Below, piece after piece: positions 53,525-61,846 of a stretch of DNA of 64,000 nt. The stretch lies in contig NZ_LVEM01000001.1 in assembly GCF_001641335.1 (NCBI RefSeq), positions 1,400,580-1,464,579 of the forward strand, given 5' to 3'. The notes beneath the pieces are model-generated. The model saw nothing but the letters and a program-made list of their open reading frames with translations. It made no database searches and was not told the DNA's origin. Position numbers and translations under genes: made by a program. This DNA comes from Bradyrhizobium stylosanthis. Lineage in GTDB: Bacteria; Pseudomonadota; Alphaproteobacteria; Rhizobiales; Xanthobacteraceae. Position 1 is the first letter of the stretch, and each line of letters starts with the position of its first letter.

Positions 53525-55213
53525 ATGGATACCGTCAGGTGGATCATCGCCACCGCACCGGAAATCTTCCTGCTGCTCACGATCGCGATCGGCACCGTCC
53601 TCGGCCGGATCAGGATTCGCGGTTTTTCGTTCGGCACCACCGCCTCCATCCTGATCGTCGCGGTGCTGATCGGACAGCTCGGGCATTTCACCTTCCCTCC
53701 GATCCTGAGGGCGATCTTGTTCAGCCTGTTCGTCTTCACCATCGGCTATCGCTCAGGGCCGGAGTTCTTCGCCTCCTTGAGCGTCAGGACGCTGGCGCAG
53801 GTGGTACTGGCGCTGGTGATCGGCAGCACCGGTCTCCTGCTCGTGCTGATCTTCGCCCACGTGTTCAAGCTCGACACCGGCACGGCCGCGGGCCTCACCG
53901 CCGGGGCCCTGACGCAATCCTCCGTGATCGGCACCGCATCGGGCGCGCTGGCCCAACTCGGCCTGCCCGCCGAGACGTTGAAGCAGCAGGAGGCCAATAT
54001 CGCGGCCGGCTATGCCGTGACCTATGTGCTCGGCTACATCCTGACGCTGCTGTTCGTGCCGTTCGTGGCGCCGCGTCTGATGGGTATCGATCTGAAGGCG
54101 GAGGCCAAGAAGCTAGAAGCCGAGCTCGCCGGCGGCGCGCTGCCGAAGACGGAAAACCTGTCCTATCGCAAATTCCAGGCCCGCGCCTATCGCGTCACCG
54201 CCGGTGCGGGCCGCACGGTCGCGGCGATCGAGGCCGAGATCGGCAGCCGGACCATCGTGGAGCGGATCGTGCGCGGCGGTGCCGACCTCAAGCCGCAGCC
54301 GGACATCGTGCTCGCGGTCGGCGACGACGTCGTCATTGCCGGGCCTACCGCCGCCATTGTTGCGGCCAAGCCCATCCTCGGGGACGAGATCGATGCGGGA
54401 GAGCTGCTGCGCAATCTGCCCGGCAACGTGATCGACGTGCTGGTCCAGAGCCGCGAACTGCACGGCCGCTCGCTCCGCGAGATCGTCGACCGGCTCGGCG
54501 ACAATGCGCGCGGGGTGTTCCTGCGCGGGCTCACGCGCATGGGCCGGGAGGTGCCTCTTGGCCCCGACACCCGCGTCTATATCGGTGACGTCATGACGCT
54601 GGTCGGCAACACCGGCAACATCACGCGAGCGACTGCCCGAGTGGGACATGCCCTCAATAGCGCCGACCGGACCGACATCGCCTTCCTCACTATCGGTATC
54701 GCCGCCGGTCTTCTCGCAGGTCTCGCCAGCTTCAAGGCGGGCACGGTCGCGCTGACGCTCGGTGGCGGCGGCGGCGCGCTGATCGCGGGCCTCGTCTGCG
54801 GCTGGCTGCGGACGCGCAGGCCCGGTATCGGCGCAATTCCGCCGGCCGCGCAGCAGACGCTGAGCGATCTCGGGCTCGGCGGCTTCATCGCAGCCATCGG
54901 CCTCGGCAACGGGCTTGCCGCCTGGTCGGCGATCCAGGCGCATGGCGCCCTGCTGGTCGGCATGGGCATCGTCGTCACGCTGATCCCGTTGACGATCGGA
55001 ACGCTTGTTGCCTATTACCTTCTGCGCATGAACCCGGTCGTGACCTGCGGAGCGCTCGCCGGGGCCATGACGGTCGATGCCGCCGTCACCGGCGCCTGCG
55101 ATGTAGCCGAGAGCCAGACCCCGGTGCTCGGCGTCGCGGTCCCCTATGCGGTCGGCAATGTCGTTCTCACCGTACTCGGTCCGATCGTCGTGGCCGCCAC
55201 CTTCAACGGTTGA
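53525..55213 (+). CDS. AspT-family antiporter (3)
   Basis: A 562-residue protein with the same two membrane halves and central RCK_C pair (about 205-375) as antiporters 1 and 2. Key segments are AGALTQSSVIGTASGALAQL and GAMTVDAAVTGA with GVAVPYAVGNVVLT. Motifs differ enough to suggest another substrate. It starts an operon with an alpha/beta hydrolase and an IalB-type protein, and is next to the Orn/Lys/Arg decarboxylase promoter region. Confidence 0.88.
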   Translation: MDTVRWIIATAPEIFLLLTIAIGTVLGRIRIRGFSFGTTASILIVAVLIGQLGHFTFPPILRAILFSLFVFTIGYRSGPEFFASLSVRTLAQVVLALVIGSTGLLLVLIFAHVFKLDTGTAAGLTAGALTQSSVIGTASGALAQLGLPAETLKQQEANIAAGYAVTYVLGYILTLLFVPFVAPRLMGIDLKAEAKKLEAELAGGALPKTENLSYRKFQARAYRVTAGAGRTVAAIEAEIGSRTIVERIVRGGADLKPQPDIVLAVGDDVVIAGPTAAIVAAKPILGDEIDAGELLRNLPGNVIDVLVQSRELHGRSLREIVDRLGDNARGVFLRGLTRMGREVPLGPDTRVYIGDVMTLVGNTGNITRATARVGHALNSADRTDIAFLTIGIAAGLLAGLASFKAGTVALTLGGGGGALIAGLVCGWLRTRRPGIGAIPPAAQQTLSDLGLGGFIAAIGLGNGLAAWSAIQAHGALLVGMGIVVTLIPLTIGTLVAYYLLRMNPVVTCGALAGAMTVDAAVTGACDVAESQTPVLGVAVPYAVGNVVLTVLGPIVVAATFNG

Positions 55214-55223
55214 GGAGGCTAGA

Positions 55224-56111
55224 ATGCGCTTCGACGTCTCCGCAATCCGCCGTCACCTCGCGATCGTCCTGTTCCTTGTCGCCGGGATCGTGGCGCCGGC
55301 CCGCGCCGAGAATGACATCCGTATCCAGGAAGAGATCTGGGCGCTGCCGCTGCCGCTACCGATGTTCGCCTATCTGGTGCGCCCGGTCGGCGACGGCCCC
55401 TTCCCGCTCGTGATCATGAACCATGGCGTCTCGCTCAACCCGACCGACCGGAGCTTCTTTCCGCTGGTCGAATTCCGTGACGCCGCAAAATGGTTCGCAA
55501 GGCGCGGCTATCTCGTGGTGGCCCCAGTCGGCAGCGGCTATGGCGCGGCGGCCATAGACATCCCCGAGCGCGCGATCTACGGACCGTTCTTCTCGAAGGT
55601 CGGCAAATGCACCAATCCGAACTTCCATGATGCCGGCCTTGCGGTCGCGCAGGTCGATCTCTGGATCATCGACTACCTGACCGCCGAGAAGCGGATTATC
55701 CCAAAGGACGTGATCGTAATCGGCCAGTCCGCCGGAGGCTGGGCCTCGATCGCGCTGTCCAGCGTCAACCCGCCGCAGGTGAAGGCCATCATCACCTTCG
55801 CCGCCGGCCGCGGCGGCCGGGTCGGCGGCAAGCCCAACAACAATTGCGCCCCCGACAGGTTGGTCGAGGCCACCGCGGATTTCGGCCGCACCTCGCGGGT
55901 GCCGATGCTGTGGATCTACATCGAGAACGACACGTTCTTCGGACCGGATCTGTCGAAGCGGATGCATCAGGCGTTCACGGCGGCCGGCGGCCGCGCCGAA
56001 TATCACCTGATGCCGCCGTTCGGCAACGAGGGACATTTCTTCATCGGCTCGCCCGATGCGATCCCGCTCTGGTCGCCGCTGGTGACACAATTTCTCGACG
56101 CGCAAAAATAG
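55224..56111 (+). CDS. Exported alpha/beta hydrolase (dienelactone hydrolase-like)
   Basis: A 295-residue protein with a signal peptide (ending ARA-EN). The nucleophile elbow is VIGQSAGGW, the oxyanion stretch is MNHGVSLNPTDRS, and the catalytic His is probably in GNEGHFF. The putative acidic residue is in YIENDTFFGP. It follows the antiporter by 10 bp with a strong GAGGAGG site. Substrate unknown; periplasmic ester or peptide hydrolysis is likely. Confidence 0.82.
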   Translation: MRFDVSAIRRHLAIVLFLVAGIVAPARAENDIRIQEEIWALPLPLPMFAYLVRPVGDGPFPLVIMNHGVSLNPTDRSFFPLVEFRDAAKWFARRGYLVVAPVGSGYGAAAIDIPERAIYGPFFSKVGKCTNPNFHDAGLAVAQVDLWIIDYLTAEKRIIPKDVIVIGQSAGGWASIALSSVNPPQVKAIITFAAGRGGRVGGKPNNNCAPDRLVEATADFGRTSRVPMLWIYIENDTFFGPDLSKRMHQAFTAAGGRAEYHLMPPFGNEGHFFIGSPDAIPLWSPLVTQFLDAQK

Positions 56112-56133
56112 AGCCTGCCCTGGAGGCCCGACC

Positions 56134-56718
56134 ATGTTCGCCATCCGCAACCGTGTCTGTGGCCTGCTGATCGCCGCCGTCTTCGGAGCTACGACATATT
56201 CCGCCCTCGCCGCGCCGAAAGCCGCGCGGGCCGACAAGCCCGCCGAGGCGGCCACACGCGGACAGCGCGAAGCCAAGGACATCACCTATGGTGACTGGCA
56301 AAAGCTGTGTTTCAAGGCCGGCGGTGCGCCGATGCTGTGTCGGACGACGATCACCGGGACCTTCCCGACCGGGCAGATGGCGGTGCGCATCGACCTGATC
56401 GAGCGCGACGACGCGCCGTCGGCCCGGTTGCAGCTTTTCGTGCCTGTCGGCATGTACCTGCAGCGGCCGGCAAAGCTGACCGTCGACCAGCGGAACAGCT
56501 TCAGTGTTCCCTATAGCTGGTGCCTAACCAACGCCTGCATCGCGGCCGACGTCGTCTCGCCCGGCTTCGTCAAGGACATGGACTCCGGCAAGACGCTGGC
56601 GCTCGAGGTCGTCGATTCGAACCTCCTGGCCCTGACGACCCTGGTGCCGCTGACGAAGTTCGCCGCGATCCACAAGGGCCCACCGGCCAAGACGCTGGAA
56701 CAGTATGTCGACGAATGA
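56134..56718 (+). CDS. IalB-family (invasion-associated locus B) envelope protein
   Basis: A 194-residue secreted protein. After a signal peptide and a Lys/Ala linker, it has YGDWQKLCFKAGGAPMLCRT, RIDLIER, LQLFVPVGMYLQRPAKLTVDQ and SWCLTNACIAAD, the IalB pattern with conserved Cys pairs. It starts 22 bp after the hydrolase stop, so it is the third gene of the FixK-box operon. Confidence 0.87.
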   Translation: MFAIRNRVCGLLIAAVFGATTYSALAAPKAARADKPAEAATRGQREAKDITYGDWQKLCFKAGGAPMLCRTTITGTFPTGQMAVRIDLIERDDAPSARLQLFVPVGMYLQRPAKLTVDQRNSFSVPYSWCLTNACIAADVVSPGFVKDMDSGKTLALEVVDSNLLALTTLVPLTKFAAIHKGPPAKTLEQYVDE

Positions 56719-56736
56719 GCGTTTCGCCTTCTTGCG

Positions 56737-57105
56737 CTATGCGGCGGCGGCACGCGTGACCGACTCGATCAGGGACTGCGCCGTGAACGGCTTTGTCAGG
56801 TAGGCGACGCAACCGGACGCAACTGCAGCCGTGCGATTCACCGCGCTGTCGTTGCCGGTAATGTAGATCACCGGTGCCGTGACGCCCTCCTCTGCCAGCT
56901 TCCGCCTGAGATCGACGCCGGACTTTCCGTCGAGATTGATGTCGAGCACGATGCAGATCGCCGTCTCGAAACTGTCGTGATCGAGCAAGGCCTCCGCGGA
57001 CTCGAACAGCGCCACGGCAAATCCGTGCGCGCGCAGCAACCTGTTCAGGCTGGCCCGCACCGACGGATCGTCGTCGACGACAAAGACGGATTCGCGCGTC
57101 GGCAC
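56737..57105 (-). CDS. Single-domain response regulator
   Basis: A 122-residue receiver with the acidic pair DDDP near the N-terminus, phospho-acceptor D55 (VLDINLDG), Thr in YITGND and Lys in YLTKPF. No output domain. Start taken at GTG 57105 after AAAGG. It probably relays phosphate to another protein or acts as a phosphate sink. It is convergent with the IalB gene and lies downstream of the LuxR-type regulator on the same strand. Confidence 0.83.
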   Translation of the reverse strand: MPTRESVFVVDDDPSVRASLNRLLRAHGFAVALFESAEALLDHDSFETAICIVLDINLDGKSGVDLRRKLAEEGVTAPVIYITGNDSAVNRTAAVASGCVAYLTKPFTAQSLIESVTRAAAA

Positions 57106-57290
57106 TGAAGCGACCTTTCCGGCTTGACACGAACGGTGACGCGGCAGCAACGATCGATGCGCTCTGCCACGATCTCGCGAGGACGAACACAACGCGCGTC
57201 GCAGTGACATGGCATCACCACGTCAGCGTACTTCCTATTGACCTTTGGGGCAGTGACATCGCAGGAACTGTATTCGAAGCGACAGAACAG

Positions 57291-57917
57291 CTAACCGCCG
57301 TTCGAATCCAGCATTCCAAGCCGCTCCGCGATCGAAACGAGCTCTGCAAGCGAATGAACCTGCATCTTCTCCATCACCTGATGGCGGTGCGCCTTTACAG
57401 TTCGCTCCGTCGTTCCGAGTTCATACGCGATCTGCTTGTTGATCTTGCCGCGAACGATGAGATCGAACACTTGCCGCTCGCGCTGTGTCAGCGTCGCAAG
57501 ATGCACGCGGAAACCGTCGAGCCTGCCGCGCTGGCTGCGCGCAGCGTCCTGCCTCGCCAGCGCTCGCGCGATCGCATCGAGCAGCAGTTCCGATGAAACC
57601 GGTTTGGTCAGGAAGTCTTCCGCACCCGCCTTGATGGCCTGCACCGTCGTCGGCGTGTCGGCGTGGCCGGTCAGGAATATGATCGGTAAGTTCGAGCCCG
57701 CCGCGATCAGGCGGCTTTGCAGTTCGGGGCCGCTCAAGCCCGGTATGCGCACGTCGAGCAGAATACATCCTGGGCGTGTATCGTCCGGCGCCGCATCCAG
57801 GAGGTCCTGGGCGGACGCGTAGGTGGCGACGTCATAGCCGGCAAGCTTCAGCCGGCGCTCGATCGCCGTCCGGAACGATGCGTCATCATCGACGACATGG
57901 ACAAGACCGGACACCAT
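57291..57917 (-). CDS. FixJ/NodW-type LuxR-family response regulator
   Basis: A 208-residue regulator. Receiver with DDDAS, phospho-acceptor D55 (LLDVRIPG), TGHAD and LTKPV. The C-terminal LuxR-type helix-turn-helix is LTQRERQVFDLIVRGKINKQ followed by IAYELGTTERTVKAHRHQVM. FixJ-like proteins activate fixK in rhizobia; here it lies divergent from the FixK-like gene. The cognate kinase is not adjacent; the kinase at 38703 is one candidate. Confidence 0.88.
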   Translation of the reverse strand: MVSGLVHVVDDDASFRTAIERRLKLAGYDVATYASAQDLLDAAPDDTRPGCILLDVRIPGLSGPELQSRLIAAGSNLPIIFLTGHADTPTTVQAIKAGAEDFLTKPVSSELLLDAIARALARQDAARSQRGRLDGFRVHLATLTQRERQVFDLIVRGKINKQIAYELGTTERTVKAHRHQVMEKMQVHSLAELVSIAERLGMLDSNGG

Positions 57918-58230
57918 TCACCTCGCGCGAATTCAAGAAAATCAACACCGGAGAGTGTTTAACCGAGGAAACGCGGATGCCAATAGTTTGGAAATTGAAA
58001 TAACTGCTTCGCAACAGGATAATTCCGGGCCCCGGCAGGGCCTTCTCAATCCGTGCAGCAAGCCGCCTTGCTGTCCCTTGGTACATTGAACCTTGGGACA
58101 ATGGATGGAAATACCGCGTTAGTCGTAAATCAACCTCGGCGGGAGAGCGGGTTCAGCGCGGCTGCCTCTGCCGCTGCACGGCCTTTTTGTCTGACACAGA
58201 CCAATTCAGCGTTCAGCAGAGGAGTTGGCC
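57918..58230. other. Divergent intergenic region, FixJ-like / FixK-like genes
   Basis: A 313-bp region with a lower-GC middle (57940-58010) and short runs that might hold -35/-10 elements. I see no perfect FixK box. It should contain the fixK-like promoter and its FixJ-type operator, but no site can be assigned. Confidence 0.4.
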
Positions 58231-58917
58231 ATGTTCGTTCGCATCGCGACTGAGTCCGCCGCACCGCGCCCCAATTCCCTTCGCGATCTCGGCATGACGA
58301 GTGAGACAAATGCGCTCGTCAGTTTAATCGAATTTTCCTACAAAAAGGGCACCGAGATCTACGGCGAGAAAGAGCCCGCCGAATACGTCTACCAGGTCAA
58401 ATCCGGCGCGGTACGAAGCTACAAGCTGCTGTCCGACGGCCGCAGGCAGATCGGCGCCTTTCACCTGACCGGCGACATCTTCGGCTTGGCGAACGGAAGC
58501 GAGCACCGTTTCACGGCGGAGGCGATCGTCGATACCACGGTGCGCATCGTCAGGCGGCAGAGCCTCGAGATCGTGGCGGAAAGCGATGCCATGGTCGCCA
58601 GAAACCTGCTCAGCATGACCACGCGCAACCTCCAGCACGCGGAAGATCACATGCTGCTGCTCGGCCGCAAGACATCGCTGGAGCGGGTCGCGGCATTCCT
58701 GCTGGAGATGGACAAGAGGCTGACCGCCGCGGGCGTGATGGCGTTGCCGATGTCGCGGCGCGACATTGCCGATTATCTCGGCCTGACGCTGGAGACCGTC
58801 TCGCGTGCCCTGTCGCGGCTGCATGAGCTCGGCGTTCTCGGCTTCATCGGCAACACCCAGCGCCAGATCGTGCTTCTGGACCGCCACCAGCTCGCCAGCC
58901 TCGACCTGCAGCCCTGA
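58231..58917 (+). CDS. FixK-like Crp/FNR-family transcription regulator
   Basis: A 228-residue activator. Residues about 30-140 are the cyclic-nucleotide-binding-type fold and dimerisation helix. The helix-turn-helix MSRRDIADYLGLTLETVSRALSRL contains the E-x-x-S-R recognition residues that read TTGA half-sites. There is no Cys at all, so it has neither an FNR Fe-S cluster nor the redox Cys of B. japonicum FixK2. ATG at 58231 follows GAGGAG. It is the obvious candidate regulator of the nearby FixK boxes. Confidence 0.92.
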   Translation: MFVRIATESAAPRPNSLRDLGMTSETNALVSLIEFSYKKGTEIYGEKEPAEYVYQVKSGAVRSYKLLSDGRRQIGAFHLTGDIFGLANGSEHRFTAEAIVDTTVRIVRRQSLEIVAESDAMVARNLLSMTTRNLQHAEDHMLLLGRKTSLERVAAFLLEMDKRLTAAGVMALPMSRRDIADYLGLTLETVSRALSRLHELGVLGFIGNTQRQIVLLDRHQLASLDLQP

Positions 58918-58933
58918 GCGGTGCGGTAGCGCG

Positions 58934-59623
58934 TTATGGAATCGCGCGCGGAGCCGTCTCCATGATGGACCGCGCGACCTCCGAAATTCCCGTGATGATG
59001 ATCTGCACGCCGATGCAGAGCAGCAGGAACGCCGACAGTTTCGTAACGACGCTGGTGCCTTCCTCGCCGAACAGGCGCGCCATGGCGCTGGATTTGCGGT
59101 AGGCATGGTAGATCGCCGCGGTCATGGCCAGCGCGACGAGCAGCGACACGATCGATGAGGCGAATCTGGCATCCAGGCTGTCCGATCGGCTGATGCCGAT
59201 CGCGATGGCGGTGGCGATCGTCCCGGGCCCGGTCGTGAGCGGGATGGTCAGTGGGAAGAACGCCATGCGCTGGATCGTCGCGGCATCGGCCGACGAGACC
59301 GCGTGTGCGCTACCGGACGTCGGCACCGCATGCAGCATTGACCATCCGGTCGCGGCCACGACGAGACCGCCGGCGATGCGCAGCGCGGGAATCGTGACGC
59401 CGAAAAAGTTCAGGATCTGGCTTCCGAGGAACTGCGACACCAGCAGGACCGCGAATGCATAGGCTGCGACACGCCATGCGACACTGGCACGCTCGGCCTC
59501 GGACAGGCTTATTGTCCTGTCCAGAAAGACGAAGGCGAGACCATAGGGATTGATGATCGCAAACAGCGCGCCGAAGCCGAACAGGAAATCGGCAACCCAC
59601 TTCGACGACGTGAATTCAAGCAT
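58934..59623 (-). CDS. MarC-family integral membrane protein
   Basis: A 229-residue protein with six hydrophobic helices and MarC/UPF0056 motifs (FAIINPYGLAFVFL, LRIAGGLVVAATG, FPLTIPLTTGPGTIATAI). Function is not firmly known. It overlaps the ion-channel gene by 8 bp and is the last gene of the three-gene membrane operon. Confidence 0.9.
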   Translation of the reverse strand: MLEFTSSKWVADFLFGFGALFAIINPYGLAFVFLDRTISLSEAERASVAWRVAAYAFAVLLVSQFLGSQILNFFGVTIPALRIAGGLVVAATGWSMLHAVPTSGSAHAVSSADAATIQRMAFFPLTIPLTTGPGTIATAIAIGISRSDSLDARFASSIVSLLVALAMTAAIYHAYRKSSAMARLFGEEGTSVVTKLSAFLLLCIGVQIIITGISEVARSIMETAPRAIP

Positions 59624-60068
59624 TCTTCCTGCCCGGGAGCCGTTCGATTGCCGCGAGATGCTCGAGGGTCTTCTGCAGGACCTCGAACAGGATGGCCGCC
59701 GACCAGCCGAACAGCAGGATGCCGTTCATGGCCGTCAACGGCCCGATCAGCCGCCATGCGGGCACCGGCGTGATGTCGCCGTATCCGAGCGTGGTGTAGT
59801 TCACGAAGACGAAATACAGGAGGTCGCTTCCCGGCGGCGCCGCCTGGACCAGCCAATATGTGCAGACCCAGACCAGGACCTCCATTGTGTGCGCAAGGCT
59901 CAGCGCTACGGCGGTTGCGACCATCACGCCCATCAGATGCAGTCGCGGACCATCGGTCTGCCTGTAACCGGCCGTTCGCGCGATCGATATGGCTGCGACC
60001 GTCGCCAGCGCGTGGATCCCGATATTGGTCGCGCTGACCAGCGTGGCGACAAGGACTTGAAGCAGCAT
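59616..60068 (-). CDS. Two-helix-pore potassium-channel-like protein
   Basis: A 150-residue membrane protein. The selectivity filter YTTLGYGDI (T-x-G-Y-G-D) marks it as an Ion_trans_2-type K+ channel, with hydrophobic helices at about 3-25, 43-68 and 106-130. No RCK or cyclic-nucleotide domain. ATG at 60068 is chosen over a longer frame. It follows the AI-2E gene by 10 bp and overlaps MarC by 8 bp. Confidence 0.87.
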   Translation of the reverse strand: MLLQVLVATLVSATNIGIHALATVAAISIARTAGYRQTDGPRLHLMGVMVATAVALSLAHTMEVLVWVCTYWLVQAAPPGSDLLYFVFVNYTTLGYGDITPVPAWRLIGPLTAMNGILLFGWSAAILFEVLQKTLEHLAAIERLPGRKNA

Positions 60069-60078
60069 AGCGACGAAC

Positions 60079-61191
60079 TCACTTCTGGACGGCCGCGGAC
60101 ATCCCGGACTTGTCTTGCTCCTGGAACCCTGCGGCGCGGTCGATCCGGATCCAGGCCGCCGCGAGCTCCCAGGCGACCGCCAGAATGATCGGACCAATGA
60201 AGAGGCCGATGATGCCGTGCGCCAAGGTGCCGCCGATGACTCCGATCAGGATGACGAGCGTCGGCGTGCTCAGGCCGCGGCCCATGACCAAGGGTTTGAG
60301 GATATTGTCGAGCAGACCGACGACGACGAGAAAGATCGTCAGCAGCAGCGCCGTCGTCACGTCCTTGTCCATCCAGATCCAGATCACCACGGGCACGAGC
60401 ACGATCGCGGCACCGATCTGCACGATCGACAGCAGCAGAACGAGGATGGCGAGCAAGCCGGCGCTGGGGATGGCCGCGAGCTTGAGGCCGATGCCGGCCA
60501 GCAGCGCCTGGATGATCGCAACCCCGATCACGCCTTGCGAAACCGCCCGGATCGTCGCGCCCGCCAGCTCGAGAAAATGCTCGCTCTGCTCCGGCACGAT
60601 GCGGAATAGGAAGCCGCGAACCGCGCCGACGAGCTGCGGTCCGTACGGAAACAGGAAGCCGGCGACGAGCACCGACAGCAGGAACTGCAGCGTGCCGACG
60701 CCGGCGCTGCCGGCGAACGACAGCATCACCCCCGCCAGCGGCTTCAGATACGGCGCGACCTCGCGCAGAACGGCACGAATGTTGGTGTAGGCCAGCGTCC
60801 AGAGATCGAACAGCTGCGGGCCGACCAGCGGCCAGTCCTTGAGCCATTCCGGTGCGGCCTGCAGCACGAGATCGCCGGTGCCGATCTGGCTCGCGAGGTC
60901 CTTGATGCCTTCGACCGCGCTCAGCCCGAGCCATGTCGCCGGACCGATGACGATGGCAAGCGTCGTCACGGTGAGAATGACCGCGGCCATCCGGGGCCGG
61001 CCGCCGAGGCGTTTGGCGAGCCAGCTGAAGGCGGGATAGAACGCGACCGCGAGCACGGCGCTCCAGGTCAGGATCGGCACGAAGGGACGGATGATCACGT
61101 ATGTCCATGCGATCAGGAGCCCCAGCAATCCGAGACGGATCACGAGCTGGACAATTTGTTCCGCGGACAGAAGTTTGCGAAGCGGGGTCAA
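60079..61191 (-). CDS. AI-2E/PerM-family transporter
   Basis: A 370-residue membrane protein with about eight helices and the AI-2E/PerM pattern (PILTWSAVLAVAFYPAFSWL, VIGVAIIQALLAGIG, VGGTLAHGIIGLFIGPIILA-like region). Function may be efflux or solute exchange; autoinducer transport is not implied. A start at ATG 61254 would be 3 nt from the FixK box at 61257 and upstream of any activated transcription start, so the TTG at 61191 (AGAGGA upstream) is preferred. Confidence 0.85.
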   Translation of the reverse strand: MTPLRKLLSAEQIVQLVIRLGLLGLLIAWTYVIIRPFVPILTWSAVLAVAFYPAFSWLAKRLGGRPRMAAVILTVTTLAIVIGPATWLGLSAVEGIKDLASQIGTGDLVLQAAPEWLKDWPLVGPQLFDLWTLAYTNIRAVLREVAPYLKPLAGVMLSFAGSAGVGTLQFLLSVLVAGFLFPYGPQLVGAVRGFLFRIVPEQSEHFLELAGATIRAVSQGVIGVAIIQALLAGIGLKLAAIPSAGLLAILVLLLSIVQIGAAIVLVPVVIWIWMDKDVTTALLLTIFLVVVGLLDNILKPLVMGRGLSTPTLVILIGVIGGTLAHGIIGLFIGPIILAVAWELAAAWIRIDRAAGFQEQDKSGMSAAVQK

Positions 61192-61256
61192 GACGACGCT
61201 ATCCTCTGGGAGAGCGGATACCCGATGGACGTAGCGGCCTCCGCCGTGCGGCATTC

Positions 61257-61270
61257 TTGATCCAGATCAA
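61257..61270. promoter_or_regulatory. FixK/FNR box (perfect), AI-2E/channel/MarC operon
   Basis: TTGAT-CCAG-ATCAA matches exactly. Its centre is 73 nt upstream of the TTG at 61191, in line with the other boxes; relative to the ATG at 61254 it would be only 10 nt. Confidence 0.87.
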
Positions 61271-61550
61271 GCGGTCCCGGCGACCGGTTCCTGCTCCCCG
61301 ATCACGTGCCGCCCCGGGCGGCTTGATGCCGGTCGAGGTCGAGCCGGCCTGCAATCAAACGAATCGGCCGGCCGGTGTCGGATGCGCGTGAAGAACGCCG
61401 GCCAGACATCCGCGCGGCAGACGTCGGCAAATGCGAAGCCCGTCAACCGATTGTGACGTATGGATTATTTCGCGGACGCCTGGAGGGCGTAATCCACAGA
61501 TCAGAGGCTGATCCGCGGGAACGGATTCCCTTGCCTCTGGATTGACGGGG

Positions 61551-61697
61551 ATGGACAGGTTCTTTCTCGCAACGATGATTTCAGCCGTGCTGCTGCTGAT
61601 TGTGGCCGCCGACCTCCTGGTCAACGGCGTGGGGCTACAGCCGCCGGCGACGCAGCTCGCCAACATCGTGCCGGTGCCTGCACGCCTGGTCAGGTAA
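61551..61697 (+). CDS. Possible small membrane protein (48 residues)
   Basis: ATG at 61551 to TAA at 61697 encodes a peptide with one strong hydrophobic helix (about residues 4-21, rich in Leu/Ile/Val/Ala) and a Pro-rich tail ending ARLVR. The GGGG just before the ATG is too close to be an ideal binding site. Single-helix peptides of this kind are common in Bradyrhizobium but this one is unproven. Confidence 0.35.
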   Translation: MDRFFLATMISAVLLLIVAADLLVNGVGLQPPATQLANIVPVPARLVR

Positions 61698-61812
61698 GGT
61701 TCGGTGTCGCGTCCTGCGGACGAATGACTATTTCGACCGACAAGCGGAACATTTCGCCCGATCCGGACTTCTGCTCACCGCGCCAGCCAAAACGGCCAGC
61801 GCGATCCGGACA

Positions 61813-61846
61813 GGCTCAGCTCCGCTGTGGTAGGGGGAGCTGAGCC
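61813..61846 (-). terminator. Hairpin downstream of ntrC
   Basis: GGCTCAGCTCC (61813-61823) pairs perfectly with GGAGCTGAGCC (61836-61846) around a 12-nt loop. It lies about 40 bp downstream of the ntrC stop. There is no T run, so it may be a processing hairpin or a Rho-assisted terminator. A terminator here would separate ntrBC transcription from the block to the left. Confidence 0.6.
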
